Shown: positions 54,425-63,049 of the stretch, piece after piece | How the letters are laid out: every line of letters begins with the position of its first letter | Numbering within the stretch: position 1 is the stretch's first letter | Notes under the pieces: generated by a model | What the model was told of the DNA's origin: nothing | Seen by the model: the letters and a program-made list of their open reading frames with translations, nothing else | Database searches by the model: none | Translations under genes and position numbers: made by a program | Origin: Microbispora oryzae | GTDB taxonomy: Bacteria > Actinomycetota > Actinomycetes > Streptosporangiales > Streptosporangiaceae | NCBI RefSeq assembly: GCF_017896165.1 | Contig: NZ_JAFCNB010000008.1 | Coordinates: 124,001 to 188,000, forward strand | Reading direction: 5' to 3' | DNA length: 64,000 bases

Positions 54425-54480
54425 CTCGATGCGTTGGGCTCGATGCGTTGGGCTTCGTGCGTTCGCCTCGATGCGCCGGC
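54425..54480. repeat. 14-bp tandem repeat upstream of gap
   Basis: Four copies of CTCGATGCGTTGGG, two exact and two degenerate, fill the space between the exporter stop and the gap start. It could serve as a regulatory array. Confidence 0.6.
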
Positions 54481-54510
54481 CGCCCGCGGCGTCCGACGCG
54501 AGCGCCGTTC

Positions 54511-56064
54511 TCAGACGGGTGAGGCGACCCGCTGCCGCCCGGCGAACAGTGCGAGCAGGGCTCCGGCGAAGAAGGCCGCACACGCGATCAGCGCGGACGT
54601 GTGCAACCCGCCGATCAGCCCGGTCGTCGCGGCGAGGGCGCCGAACATGGCCACCCCGACCGCGTTGCCCACCTGACGTGCGACGTTGAAGACGGCGGTC
54701 GCCACGCCGGCGGCCTCGACCGGGGCCGACTCGATGATCGCGGCGGTGGCCGCCGGGACCGTCAGCGGCGTGGCCAGGCCGGTGACGATGAGCGCGAACA
54801 GCAGCAACGGATACGCGGTGTCCGGGCCGGCCACGAGCCAGCCCAGGAACCCGGCGGTGCCGGTCAGCAGGGCCACCGCCATCGGCCGGTAGGGACCGTA
54901 GCGGGCGGTCAGCCGGCCCGACAACGGCGCCGCCACCAGGGCCATGCACACCGACGGCAGCAGCACCAGCCCGGTCTTCAGCGCGTCGTAGCCGCGCCCC
55001 TGCTGGAAGTAGAGCGTGGAGAGGAACAGCATTCCGTAGTAGCCGAGGTTGAGCAGGACGCCGATCACGGCGGTGGCCGCGAACCCGCTGCGGCGGAACC
55101 ACGACGGCGAGAGCATCGGGGGACGCCCGGTGGCGTCCGTCCTGGCCGCCACCTCCAGCCGCCGTTCCAGGACGACGAACACCGCCAGCGTGACCAGCCC
55201 CACGGCCAGGGCGACGAGGACCCGCGCGGACGTCCAGCCGTAGACGGCCGCCTCGTTCAGCGCGCCGGCCACGGCCGTCAGGCCCACCACGCCGAGGACC
55301 TGGCCGACCACGTCCACCCGGCGCGATCCGCCACGGGGCGCGGGCGCGGGCACGTGCCGCAGCGTGAGCAGGATGGCGGCCACCACGATGGGCACGTTCA
55401 GCCAGAACACCGCCCGCCAGTCGAGCCCCCACACCAGCAGCCCGCCGACCAGGGGCCCCGCAGCGAAGGCGACGCCCGCGATGCCGCCCCAGATGCCCAG
55501 GGCCCGGGCCCGTACCGCCCGGTCGGGGTAGGCCGCGGTCAGCAGTGCCAGGGACGCCGGGACGAGGAGGGCCGCCCCGGCGCCCTGGAGCAGCCGGGCG
55601 ACGACGAGCTGGGTGGCGGTGGCCGCCAGCGCGCATCCGGCGGAGGCCGCGGCGAAGACCACCAGGCCCGCGAAGAACACCTTTCGGTATCCCCGCCGGT
55701 CGCCCAGGCCACCGCCGAACAGCAGCAGTCCGGCGAAGATGGTGCTGTACCCGTCCACGATCCACTGCATCGAGGAGGCGTCGGCGTTCAGCGAGTGGCG
55801 GATCTGCGGGACCGCCACGGTCACGACGGTGACGTCGAGCATCACCAGGAAGTAGCCGAGGCTGAGCGCGATCAGCGGCGCGGCGGCGAGGGACGTGCCG
55901 CGCGCGGCGCCTCCGTCCGATGCCGCGGAGACGGGGCCCGGCGCCACAGGGCCTGGCACCACGGGGCCTGGCACCACGGGGCCGGACGCCACAGGCCCAG
56001 ACACCACAGGCCCGGACGCGGCGTCCGCCGTGAGCCGGCCCTTGCTGTGATCGGTTACGTCCAT
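54511..56064 (-). CDS. DHA2-family MFS exporter
   Basis: The 517-residue protein has fourteen helices; MLDVTVVTVAVPQIRHSL is DHA2 motif D1, GGLGDRRGYRKVF is motif A and GVAFAAGPLVGGLLV is motif C. Its N-terminal 45 residues contain Gly-Pro-Val repeats encoded by a 15-bp tandem repeat. It precedes gap on the same strand by 98 bases, and is divergent from the ArsR regulator. Export of the pathway product is the likely role. Confidence 0.88.
   Translation of the reverse strand: MDVTDHSKGRLTADAASGPVVSGPVASGPVVPGPVVPGPVAPGPVSAASDGGAARGTSLAAAPLIALSLGYFLVMLDVTVVTVAVPQIRHSLNADASSMQWIVDGYSTIFAGLLLFGGGLGDRRGYRKVFFAGLVVFAAASAGCALAATATQLVVARLLQGAGAALLVPASLALLTAAYPDRAVRARALGIWGGIAGVAFAAGPLVGGLLVWGLDWRAVFWLNVPIVVAAILLTLRHVPAPAPRGGSRRVDVVGQVLGVVGLTAVAGALNEAAVYGWTSARVLVALAVGLVTLAVFVVLERRLEVAARTDATGRPPMLSPSWFRRSGFAATAVIGVLLNLGYYGMLFLSTLYFQQGRGYDALKTGLVLLPSVCMALVAAPLSGRLTARYGPYRPMAVALLTGTAGFLGWLVAGPDTAYPLLLFALIVTGLATPLTVPAATAAIIESAPVEAAGVATAVFNVARQVGNAVGVAMFGALAATTGLIGGLHTSALIACAAFFAGALLALFAGRQRVASPV
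55934..56023. repeat. 15-bp tandem repeat in exporter N-terminus
   Basis: Six units of a GGGCCTGGCACCACG-like repeat encode five-residue Gly-Pro-Val units in the cytoplasmic tail. Copy number is likely variable between strains. Confidence 0.65.
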
Positions 56065-56128
56065 GACCTCATTCTCCGAGTCGGATACTTAGGCGCACGC
56101 CGAAGCGTCACCGGCGTAGCGTGGACAC

Positions 56129-56917
56129 ATGCGTTCCATTGGCACAGTCGAGCCGGGCCGCGACCGAACCGAGCGGAACGGCGAACCTGACATCGCCCGG
56201 GCGGCCGCGCTGATCGCCGACCCCTCGCGCGCCCGGATCCTCAAGGCGCTGGGCGACGGCCGCTCGCTGCCGTCCAGCCTGCTCGCCGCCGAGGCCGGCG
56301 TCAGCGCCGCCACCGTCAGCGGGCACCTCCGCAAACTCGTCGAGTCCGGCCTGGTCCTGGTCGAACAGCACGGGCGGCACCGCTACCACCGGCTGGCCGG
56401 GCCCGAGGTGAGCGCCGCCCTGGAGGCGCTGGCGGTCATCGCGCCGCCGTCGAAGATCAGGACCCTGCGGGACAGCAGCCGCACCAACGCGCTCAGCCGG
56501 TCGCGCACCTGCTACGACCACCTGGCGGGCCGGCTCGGCGTCGCACTCATGCAGGCCCTGCTGCACCGCGACGTCCTGACCGGCCACGACGGCACACACC
56601 GGGCCGGACAGGCGTTCCGCGACCGGCCCGCGGCGTACGGTCATGACCACAGTTACCAGGTGACCGACCACGGCCGGGCCGAGCTCGCCCGCTTCGGCGT
56701 GGACCTCGACCGGCTGCCGCCGCGCCGTCCCGCCGTGCGCTACTGCGTCGACTGGAGCGAGCATCGGCATCACCTCGCGGGCGCTCTCGGCGCGGCCATC
56801 ACCGGCAGGCTGTTCGAGCTCGGCTGGCTGCAGCCCGGCACGGCCCCGCGCGTGGTCCACCTCACCGAGGCGGGGGCCGCCGGACTCCTCCGGGAGTTCG
56901 GACTCGTGGACTACTGA
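56129..56917 (+). CDS. ArsR-family regulator with extended C-terminus
   Basis: The 262-residue protein has an ArsR winged helix (IADPSRARILKALGDG, then AGVSAATVSGHLRKLVESGLV) in the first 110 residues, followed by a second, mostly unknown domain. No clear metal-binding Cys motif of arsenic sensors is seen; a HRHHLAG stretch and one CVDW are near the end. It is 64 bases from the divergent exporter gene and probably regulates it. Convergent with the leuB-like gene, 7 bases between stops. Confidence 0.8.
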   Translation: MRSIGTVEPGRDRTERNGEPDIARAAALIADPSRARILKALGDGRSLPSSLLAAEAGVSAATVSGHLRKLVESGLVLVEQHGRHRYHRLAGPEVSAALEALAVIAPPSKIRTLRDSSRTNALSRSRTCYDHLAGRLGVALMQALLHRDVLTGHDGTHRAGQAFRDRPAAYGHDHSYQVTDHGRAELARFGVDLDRLPPRRPAVRYCVDWSEHRHHLAGALGAAITGRLFELGWLQPGTAPRVVHLTEAGAAGLLREFGLVDY

Positions 56918-56924
56918 CCGGCGG

Positions 56925-57950
56925 CTACGGGCCGTCGAGCGACACCCGCAGGGCCAGTTCGTCGCCGACGGCCGCGGGCGACCGGCCGGAGCGGGTCCCG
57001 TGCTCGTCGAGGTCGTTCAGCACCGCGGCCTCGACGCGGGCCGCCTCGGCCGCGCGTCCGGCGTGCTCCAGCGCCAGCGCGGCGGCCAGGGCGACGGCGC
57101 GCACGTCGGGGCCGCCGGTGACACCCGGCGGGCCGCTCGGGCGGAACAGCGACGGCACGCCGGCCTCCACCGCGATGTGGCCGCCGGCCGCCGGGCCTCC
57201 GCCGCTGACGGCGCCGCCCAGGCCGATCATCACATCGCCGAACAGCCCGTCCGTGACGACCACGTCGAACCGCTCGGGCTGGCTGACGACGAACATCGCC
57301 GCCGCGTCGACATGCAGATACTCCACCCTCACCGAGGGAAACTCGGGTGCGATCCGCGACACCGCCCGGTTCCAGACATGGGCCGCGTGCACGAGGATGT
57401 TGCTCTTGTGCACGAGCGTCAGCTTCCCGCGCGGCCGCGCCGCGGCGCGCCGGAAGGCGTACGCGACCACGGCGTCGACGCACCGCGCGGTCTGCACGGC
57501 GACCTCGCTGGCGATCTCCTGTGGGGTGCCCGTCCACAACGCCGCCCCGCGCCCGCCGTAGTTGCCCTCACCGACGTCCCGGACGACGACGAAGTCGACC
57601 TCCGGCTGCCCGGCGAGCGGCGAGAGCACCCCGGGCAGCCGTCTGACGTGGCGGACGTGGATGTGCTGCCCGAACTCCTCGATCAGCCGGCCGAGCCTGC
57701 CGTGCGCCGGGAGCGACCCGTCGCCGGACGACGTCGCCACGATGGCGTCGCAACGCGCGAGTTCGCCGGCGAGCTCACGAGGCGGATCGAGCGACGTGGA
57801 CGAGCCCCACGAGCCGAGGTCGTACGTACGGATCGTCACGGCGTTCCCGTCTTCGTACGGCACCGCGTCGAGCACCTTGCGGGCGTGCCCCGCGGCCTGC
57901 CGCCCGGCCGCGTCCTCCGACACGACGGCCAGCGTCACGGATCGGGTCAT
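56925..57950 (-). CDS. Divergent isopropylmalate/isocitrate dehydrogenase-family protein
   Basis: The 341-residue protein keeps the central part of LeuB: RDVGEGNYGG, TLVHKSNILV (catalytic Lys-Asn), VDAAAM (metal Asp) and FDVVVTDGLFGDV. The N-terminal GDGIGPE nucleotide motif is replaced by SEDAAGRQAAG, and the second downstream metal Asp of LeuB (LSDE) is a Gly (MIGLG). It may have altered cofactor use, substrate or be catalytically impaired. ATG 57950 overlaps the aminotransferase stop as ATGA. Oxidative decarboxylation of a 3-alkylmalate is the expected chemistry if active. Confidence 0.8.
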   Translation of the reverse strand: MTRSVTLAVVSEDAAGRQAAGHARKVLDAVPYEDGNAVTIRTYDLGSWGSSTSLDPPRELAGELARCDAIVATSSGDGSLPAHGRLGRLIEEFGQHIHVRHVRRLPGVLSPLAGQPEVDFVVVRDVGEGNYGGRGAALWTGTPQEIASEVAVQTARCVDAVVAYAFRRAAARPRGKLTLVHKSNILVHAAHVWNRAVSRIAPEFPSVRVEYLHVDAAAMFVVSQPERFDVVVTDGLFGDVMIGLGGAVSGGGPAAGGHIAVEAGVPSLFRPSGPPGVTGGPDVRAVALAAALALEHAGRAAEAARVEAAVLNDLDEHGTRSGRSPAAVGDELALRVSLDGP

Positions 57951-59119
57951 CGCAGCACGCCCGCCATCCGGTCGATCGCTTCCTCCAGCACGTCTCGCGA
58001 CGTGGCGAAGGAGAGCCGGATGTGCCCCTCTCCCCCGGGGCCGAACGCCGACCCCGGGGTGACGGCGACGCCCGCCTCGCGGAGCAGCCACTCGGTGAAC
58101 GCCTGGGAGTCCGCGAAGCGCGTCCCGCGGATGTCGGGGAACACGTACAACGCGCCCTCCGGCGGCGCGCAGCGGATGCCGGGCAGCGAGTTGAGGCCGC
58201 CGACGATCAGGTCGCGCCGCGCCCGGTACTCCTCGGTCATCGCCCGGACGGGCTCCTGGTCGCCGGTGAGCGCCACCACACCGCCGTGCTGCACGAACGA
58301 GCCGGCGCAGCCGACCGTGTGCTGCTGCACCTTCAGCATCTCGGCCGCGATGTCGGCGGGAGCCGCCACGTATCCGAGACGCCAGCCGGTCATGGCGTAC
58401 GCCTTGGAGAACCCGTTCACGGTGATCGTCCGGTCGGCGCAGCCGGGCATGCTCGCGACGCTGATGTGCTCGCCGCCGTCGAAACGGATCTTCTCGTAGA
58501 TCTCGTCCGTGACGATCAGCAGATCGTGCTCGACGGCGAAGGCGGCGACGACCTCGGCCTCCGCCCTGCTCAGCACCCGGCCGGTCGGGTTGTTCGGGTT
58601 GTTCAGCAGGATCGCCTTGGTCCGGCCGGTGCGGCCGTGTTCGAGCGCCTCGCGGGTGATGCGGAAGCCCTCGTCGCCCCGCAACTCCACGGCGACCGGG
58701 CGGGCGCCCACCAGCCGGGCCATCGCGCCGTAACTCACCCAGCTGGGCGTGGGGACCAGCAGGTCGTCGTCAGGATCGAGGATCGTCGTGAGAGCGATGA
58801 ACAGGGCGTGCTTCGCCGAGGGGGTGGCGATCAGGTTGACCGCCGGGTCGACCGTGAGGCCGTTCTCCTTGCCCAGTTTCTCGGCGACGGCGGTCAGGAG
58901 CTCCGGCAGGCCCCGGCTGGCCGTGTAGTGCGTCCGGCCCTCGCCGATCGCGCCGACGGCGGCGTCGGATATGTGCCGGGGGGTGGCGAAGTCAGGCTCT
59001 CCCCCTCCGAGGTCGAGCACCGACCGCCCCTCCGCCCTCAACCGTCGTACGAGGTCGAGGACGGCGTAGGTGGCCGATTTCTCGATGAGCCGGAAACGTT
59101 CCGCGGTGCGGCTCTTCAT
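57947..59119 (-). CDS. Class I/II PLP-dependent aminotransferase
   Basis: The 390-residue protein has LGGGEPDFATP near the N-terminus, LNNPNNPTGRVLS, VTDEIYEKIRFDG (PLP Asp and Tyr), and NGFSKAYAMTGWRLGY with the Schiff-base Lys. It resembles AspC-type aminotransferases. It would turn the 2-oxo acid made by the Leu-like enzymes into an amino acid. ATG 59119 follows AAGGAG with four bases spacing; GTG 59122 is an alternative. It lies 81 bases after the oxygenase gene and is coupled to the leuB-like gene. Confidence 0.9.
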   Translation of the reverse strand: MKSRTAERFRLIEKSATYAVLDLVRRLRAEGRSVLDLGGGEPDFATPRHISDAAVGAIGEGRTHYTASRGLPELLTAVAEKLGKENGLTVDPAVNLIATPSAKHALFIALTTILDPDDDLLVPTPSWVSYGAMARLVGARPVAVELRGDEGFRITREALEHGRTGRTKAILLNNPNNPTGRVLSRAEAEVVAAFAVEHDLLIVTDEIYEKIRFDGGEHISVASMPGCADRTITVNGFSKAYAMTGWRLGYVAAPADIAAEMLKVQQHTVGCAGSFVQHGGVVALTGDQEPVRAMTEEYRARRDLIVGGLNSLPGIRCAPPEGALYVFPDIRGTRFADSQAFTEWLLREAGVAVTPGSAFGPGGEGHIRLSFATSRDVLEEAIDRMAGVLR

Positions 59120-59200
59120 CACTCTCCTTCGAAGTCGCCCGGATTGACGCGGTCGCCCGCCGCGGGCCGGCGACCGCCGTGGGATAGGCGCGGGGAGGCG

Positions 59201-60205
59201 TCAGTCGGCGACGAGGCCCCGTACGCCGTCGATCCACTTGTCGGCGTGCCGGTCCGCCGTCTCCTCGTCGCGGAAGGCGTACGTCTTCAGCAGCCACCGC
59301 GAGCGGGCGCTGTCCGGATCGGTGATCTCGATCTTCTCCCGGCTGTGCAGGCCGTCCTGGTTGGCGAAGAGCAGCAGGTCGCGGGTGCGCATCCGGTGCC
59401 GTACGCGCTCGGCGCGCACGACCGCGTTCTTCATCGCGATCAGGGCGTCCTTGGCCTCCGGCGGGGCGTCGGGGGCCACGGTCGTCATGGTGTCGAGGTA
59501 ACGGAAGCTCGCCCCGTTCTCCAAAATCGGATGCGTCTCCGACAGGCTCAGGTCCTTGTTGTGCGCCTTGGAGAAGACGTCGAAGTGCGTCACGAACAAG
59601 GGCCGGCGCAGGACCTCCTGCTCCTCGGCGGAGAGCTGGCGGAGCAGGGCCCGGCCGTCGATGTAGCCGGTGTAGATGAGCTCCCCGTCCGGGCAGCGCA
59701 GCCCCAGCAGCGAGGTGTAGTCGGCGCGTACGGCATGGGCCGTGCGGTCGTTGTGGAAGAACAGCTCGCTGTCGCTGTAGCCGGTGAGCATGCCGCTGTA
59801 CCGGTTGATGGCGACGACGTCGGTGAAGAACGACCCCTTGTTGCGCGCGTACGCGAGCAGCGGGTTGCCCAGCAGGCGCGCGGACAGCTCCAGCAGCGCC
59901 TCGCCGACGAAGGTGGTCTTCTTCAGATGCCGGTCCGCCACCGGGTCGTCGTGGTCGAGCTCGGGAACGGACTCGTCGATGGGGCAGTTGCGGACGAGAT
60001 GGATGGTGGCCGACTCGGATTCCCGCTCGGCGCGTATCCGTGCGCACACATCCACGAAGAACGCCGGCACCCTGCCGCTTTCCACGATCTCGGCTACGGC
60101 CTTGGAGAACGCGGAGTAATCCCGGTAGGGATGTTCTTCGATACCCGACAGAACGGCGTGCAGTTCCTCGTGTTCGGCTGAGGACAGTTCGTAATCAGGC
60201 TTCAT
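59201..60205 (-). CDS. Clavaminate-synthase-like Fe(II)/2-oxoglutarate oxygenase
   Basis: The 334-residue protein fits the TauD/clavaminate synthase group of amino acid hydroxylases. FFHNDRTAHAVRADYTSLLGLR supplies the metal His 151 and Asp 153, and GLHSRE supplies the distal His 287 and the 2-oxoglutarate Arg 289. Relatives (VioC, AsnO, OrfP type) hydroxylate or desaturate free amino acids at beta or gamma carbons. First gene of the minus-strand operon with the aminotransferase and leuB-like genes, so it may act on the product amino acid. Confidence 0.85.
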   Translation of the reverse strand: MKPDYELSSAEHEELHAVLSGIEEHPYRDYSAFSKAVAEIVESGRVPAFFVDVCARIRAERESESATIHLVRNCPIDESVPELDHDDPVADRHLKKTTFVGEALLELSARLLGNPLLAYARNKGSFFTDVVAINRYSGMLTGYSDSELFFHNDRTAHAVRADYTSLLGLRCPDGELIYTGYIDGRALLRQLSAEEQEVLRRPLFVTHFDVFSKAHNKDLSLSETHPILENGASFRYLDTMTTVAPDAPPEAKDALIAMKNAVVRAERVRHRMRTRDLLLFANQDGLHSREKIEITDPDSARSRWLLKTYAFRDEETADRHADKWIDGVRGLVAD

Positions 60206-60546
60206 GGCTCCGTCTCACCGTTCGGCGAATGGACGAAGCCAAGAATGAAGGAACGGTCCCGCCGATGTCATCCACCGATGGTCGAAAAGGCGGACGGGCA
60301 TATCAACTCGGAGTTGAGTCGTGTCAACCAGAGTCGGAGATCACTTCAACCCGAGCGCAGATCAGGCCTTATCCGGCGGCAAACTATTGACCGCGCCGAG
60401 CGGACAGATGTATGCACAATGAGGCCTTTGCGGCCCGTACGCCTCCGGCCCCGCGGCTTCGAGGGCGAAGCCGTGGTGATCATGTTCACACAGGTAAGCG
60501 ACCGCCCTTCGCCGGCGATTGCCGGTCAGTCATGAGATGGACTCCT
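60206..60546. other. Divergent region between oxygenase and LysR genes
   Basis: 341 bases without a gene. It holds a 15-bp palindrome at 60303-60317 and further TCAAC half-sites near 60329 and 60347. Confidence 0.5.
60303..60317. promoter_or_regulatory. LysR-type operator candidate
   Basis: TCAACTC-G-GAGTTGA has perfect 7-bp arms, with repeated TCAAC half-sites downstream. Located about 98 bases from the oxygenase start and 230 bases from the lysR start. Confidence 0.5.
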
Positions 60547-61479
60547 ATGAACCTGGCACAGTGCGCGGCCTTCGTCGCCGTGGTGGACACCGGAAGTTTC
60601 ACCAAGGCCGCCGACGCACGGCAGATCAGCCAATCCGCCGTAAGCCACGCGATCGCGAGTCTCGAATCGGAGCTCGGCGTTCCGCTCATGAAACGTGACC
60701 GCAGCGGCGTGGAGTTGACCGCGATAGGCAGGCGATTGCTCGTCCACGCGCGTTCCGTGATCCGCCATGCCGAGTTGATGCGCATGGAGGCGGAGAAAGT
60801 CGGCGGCGATCATCTCACCGGCAGTCTGCGGATCGCCTGCACCGGCACCTTCGACCCCCATCTGCTGGCCCGGGCCCTGTCCCGTTTCGGCGCCCGTTTT
60901 CCCGGTTTCGATTCGAGTCTGCGTGAGGGGGACGACCGCCAGATATCGAATTGGCTGCACCGGCAGGAAATAGAGGTGGGGATATTCACCGGCCCGGAGC
61001 GGCATCTGGCGAGCACACCGCTGCTGGAGGAGGAGATCCGTCTCGTGCTCCCGGCCGGGCATCCGCTGGCGGCCGGACCCGTGGTGCGGGTGGCGCAGAT
61101 CACGGACGAGTCGTTCGTCGTTCTGGCCGGGAGCGACCCGGACATCCTCCGGCTCGCGCTGCCTGATCGCGAGCACGGCCCCACGATCGCCTATCGCACG
61201 CACTGCCGTTCGACCCTGTTCGCGCTCGTGGGCGAGGGTCTCGGTCTCGCGCTGCTGCCGGAGACCACCCTGCGGTCCGTGCCGCCGGACCTGCGGGTGC
61301 TGCCCCTGTCGCCGCCCGTCACCCGCCGGCTGTCCGTCTGTCTCAGCTCGGCGGCGCGCACGTCTCCGGCCGCGCGCAGCTTCGTCTCCATCATGCAGGG
61401 GCTCGCCGGAGAAATTCGGGCGGCCGCCCCTCATCGGCTTCTGCGCACCGTGGAACCGGAGTCCTCGGCGGCCACCTGA
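60547..61479 (+). CDS. LysR-family transcriptional regulator
   Basis: The 310-residue protein has the LysR HTH (FVAVVDTGSFTKAADARQISQSAVSHAIASLE) and a periplasmic-binding-like effector domain. ATG 60547 fits the family start; the longer frame from 60412 adds non-conserved residues. Divergent from the oxygenase/aminotransferase/leuB-like operon, which it probably activates in response to a pathway intermediate or product. It marks the right end of the Leu-like cluster. Confidence 0.88.
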   Translation: MNLAQCAAFVAVVDTGSFTKAADARQISQSAVSHAIASLESELGVPLMKRDRSGVELTAIGRRLLVHARSVIRHAELMRMEAEKVGGDHLTGSLRIACTGTFDPHLLARALSRFGARFPGFDSSLREGDDRQISNWLHRQEIEVGIFTGPERHLASTPLLEEEIRLVLPAGHPLAAGPVVRVAQITDESFVVLAGSDPDILRLALPDREHGPTIAYRTHCRSTLFALVGEGLGLALLPETTLRSVPPDLRVLPLSPPVTRRLSVCLSSAARTSPAARSFVSIMQGLAGEIRAAAPHRLLRTVEPESSAAT

Positions 61480-61554
61480 CCGTTCAATCGAAAATGCCGC
61501 GAAATTCGGCACACGGGGTCCCGTGGCGAGCGGGTCGGAGCCGGAGACGGCAGA

Positions 61555-61569
61555 GGTGAAATTTTCACC
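61555..61569. promoter_or_regulatory. TGAAA-N-TTTCA operator before SGNH esterase
   Basis: GGTGAAATTTTCACC, 15-bp perfect palindrome, centred 103 bases upstream of TTGACG at 61665. Same motif, same distance as the duplicated esterase loci. Confidence 0.75.
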
Positions 61570-61664
61570 ATCACCTCCTCACCGGCCGTATCAGGCGATC
61601 CCCGATAACACCAGATGAGCGCACCCGCCCGCGCGCACCCGCCCGCACGGCACCGGCCCGGAGC

Positions 61665-61692
61665 TTGACGGCGCCTCCCCGCCTCGGATTTG
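61665..61692 (+). promoter_or_regulatory. Promoter of SGNH esterase operon
   Basis: TTGACG (61665-61670), 16-base spacer, GATTTG (61687-61692) followed by CTCC, closely matching the esterase promoters at 33590 and 34766. Confidence 0.6.
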
Positions 61693-61842
61693 CTCCGGCC
61701 ACTACCTCGAATTAGCCGACGAGAAGGGGAGCGGCACGGCCCGGGACAATGGCCGGCACCCCGCCGCCCGTCAGATCCGGCGACGTCCGGCCGCGTAGCC
61801 AGGCTGCGTCGCAATGTTCGTGGACGAGGAAGCCGATTGAAA

Positions 61843-61856
61843 TGTTAACGCTAACA
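61843..61856. promoter_or_regulatory. LacI-type operator candidate
   Basis: TGTTAACGCTAACA has a central CG and near-perfect symmetry, the usual form of LacI-family sites, 47 bases before the esterase ATG. Confidence 0.45.
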
Positions 61857-61903
61857 GGGGCTGTCGGCCGGGGCTTCGGGCTGCCGCCCGAGAGAGGTTG
61901 AGC

Positions 61904-63019
61904 ATGCGTACGTGGAGAAAATGGGTGACCGCGGCGCTCCTTTCCGTGGCCGTAGCGGCGATGGGGACGGGCATCGCGGGTGCGGAGTCCAACGGCGGGG
62001 TGAAGGTCATGCCGCTGGGTGACTCGATCACCGAGGGCACCCAGGTGCCCGGCGGATACCGCATCGGGCTGTGGCAGCGCCTGGCCTCCGGCCGTTACAC
62101 GATCGACTTCGTCGGATCGCAGTACAACGGCCCCTCCAACCTGGGCGACCACGACCACGAGGGGCACCCCGGCTGGCGCATCGACCAGATCGACGCCAAC
62201 ATCACCGGCTGGCTGCGCACCTACAACCCCCACACCGTCCTGCTGCACATCGGCACCAACGACGTGCTGCAGAACTACAACGTCTCCAGCGCCCCCACCC
62301 GCCTGTCCACGCTGATCGACCACATCACCACCACCGCGCCCAGCGCCGAGGTGTTCGTCGCCACCATCATCCCCCTGGCCAACTCCGGCCAGGAGTCGGC
62401 CGTCCGCACCTTCAACGCCGCCATCCCCGGCATCGTGCAGAGCAAGGTCAACAACGGCAAGCACGTCCACCTCGTCGACATGCACAGCAAGCTCACCGCG
62501 TCCGACCTCATCGACGGCATCCACCCCACCGCCAACGGCTACGACAAGATGGCCGCCGCCTGGTACGCCGCGCTCCAGTCCGTCCCCGGCAGCATCAGCC
62601 AGGGCTCCAGCCCGTCGCCGAGCCCCAGTCCCAGCCCGTCGTGGAGCGCCTCGCCGAGCCCCAGCCCAAGCCCGAGTGCCACCCCCAGCACGTCGCCGTC
62701 CGGCCCGCCTCCGGGTGGCGGCGCCTGCTCGGCCGCCTACTCGGTGACCAACCAGTGGCCCGGCGGGTTCCAGGCCACCGTCACGGTGACAGCCGGCAGC
62801 TCGGCGATCTCGTCGTGGACCGTCACCTGGCAGTTCGCGGGCGGCCAGACCGTCACCCAGGCCTGGAACGCCACCGTCACCTCCAGCGGATCCCAGGTCA
62901 CCGCCGGCAACGTCAGCTACAACGGCAGCCTGGCCGCGGGCGCGAGCACCCAGTTCGGCTTCCTCGGCAGCGCGACCGGCACCCCCAGCACCCCCACGCT
63001 GACCTGCTCCGCAGCCTGA
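61904..63019 (+). CDS. Secreted SGNH/GDSL esterase (CE3-like acetylxylan esterase) with CBM2
   Basis: The 371-residue protein has a signal peptide (AALLSVAVAAMGTGIAGA), an SGNH hydrolase domain with MPLGDSITEG (Ser), HIGTNDV (Asn block) and DGIHPTANGY (Asp-His), a Ser/Pro linker and a family 2 carbohydrate-binding module ending at the C-terminus. It resembles carbohydrate esterase family 3. It would deacetylate xylan on plant cell walls. ATG 61904 follows GAGAGG. The esterase at 63050 starts 30 bases later and is probably in the same operon. Confidence 0.9.
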   Translation: MRTWRKWVTAALLSVAVAAMGTGIAGAESNGGVKVMPLGDSITEGTQVPGGYRIGLWQRLASGRYTIDFVGSQYNGPSNLGDHDHEGHPGWRIDQIDANITGWLRTYNPHTVLLHIGTNDVLQNYNVSSAPTRLSTLIDHITTTAPSAEVFVATIIPLANSGQESAVRTFNAAIPGIVQSKVNNGKHVHLVDMHSKLTASDLIDGIHPTANGYDKMAAAWYAALQSVPGSISQGSSPSPSPSPSPSWSASPSPSPSPSATPSTSPSGPPPGGGACSAAYSVTNQWPGGFQATVTVTAGSSAISSWTVTWQFAGGQTVTQAWNATVTSSGSQVTAGNVSYNGSLAAGASTQFGFLGSATGTPSTPTLTCSAA

Positions 63020-63049
63020 CCCGCACATCTACGTAAGGAAGGAAACAGC

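Larger units (their letters stand above)
61480..61903 (+). other. Regulatory leader of the CBM2 SGNH esterase
   Basis: 424 bases without a gene. It holds the TGAAA operator (61555-61569), a TTGACG promoter (61665-61692), and a LacI-type palindrome (61843-61856) in the leader. Confidence 0.55.
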
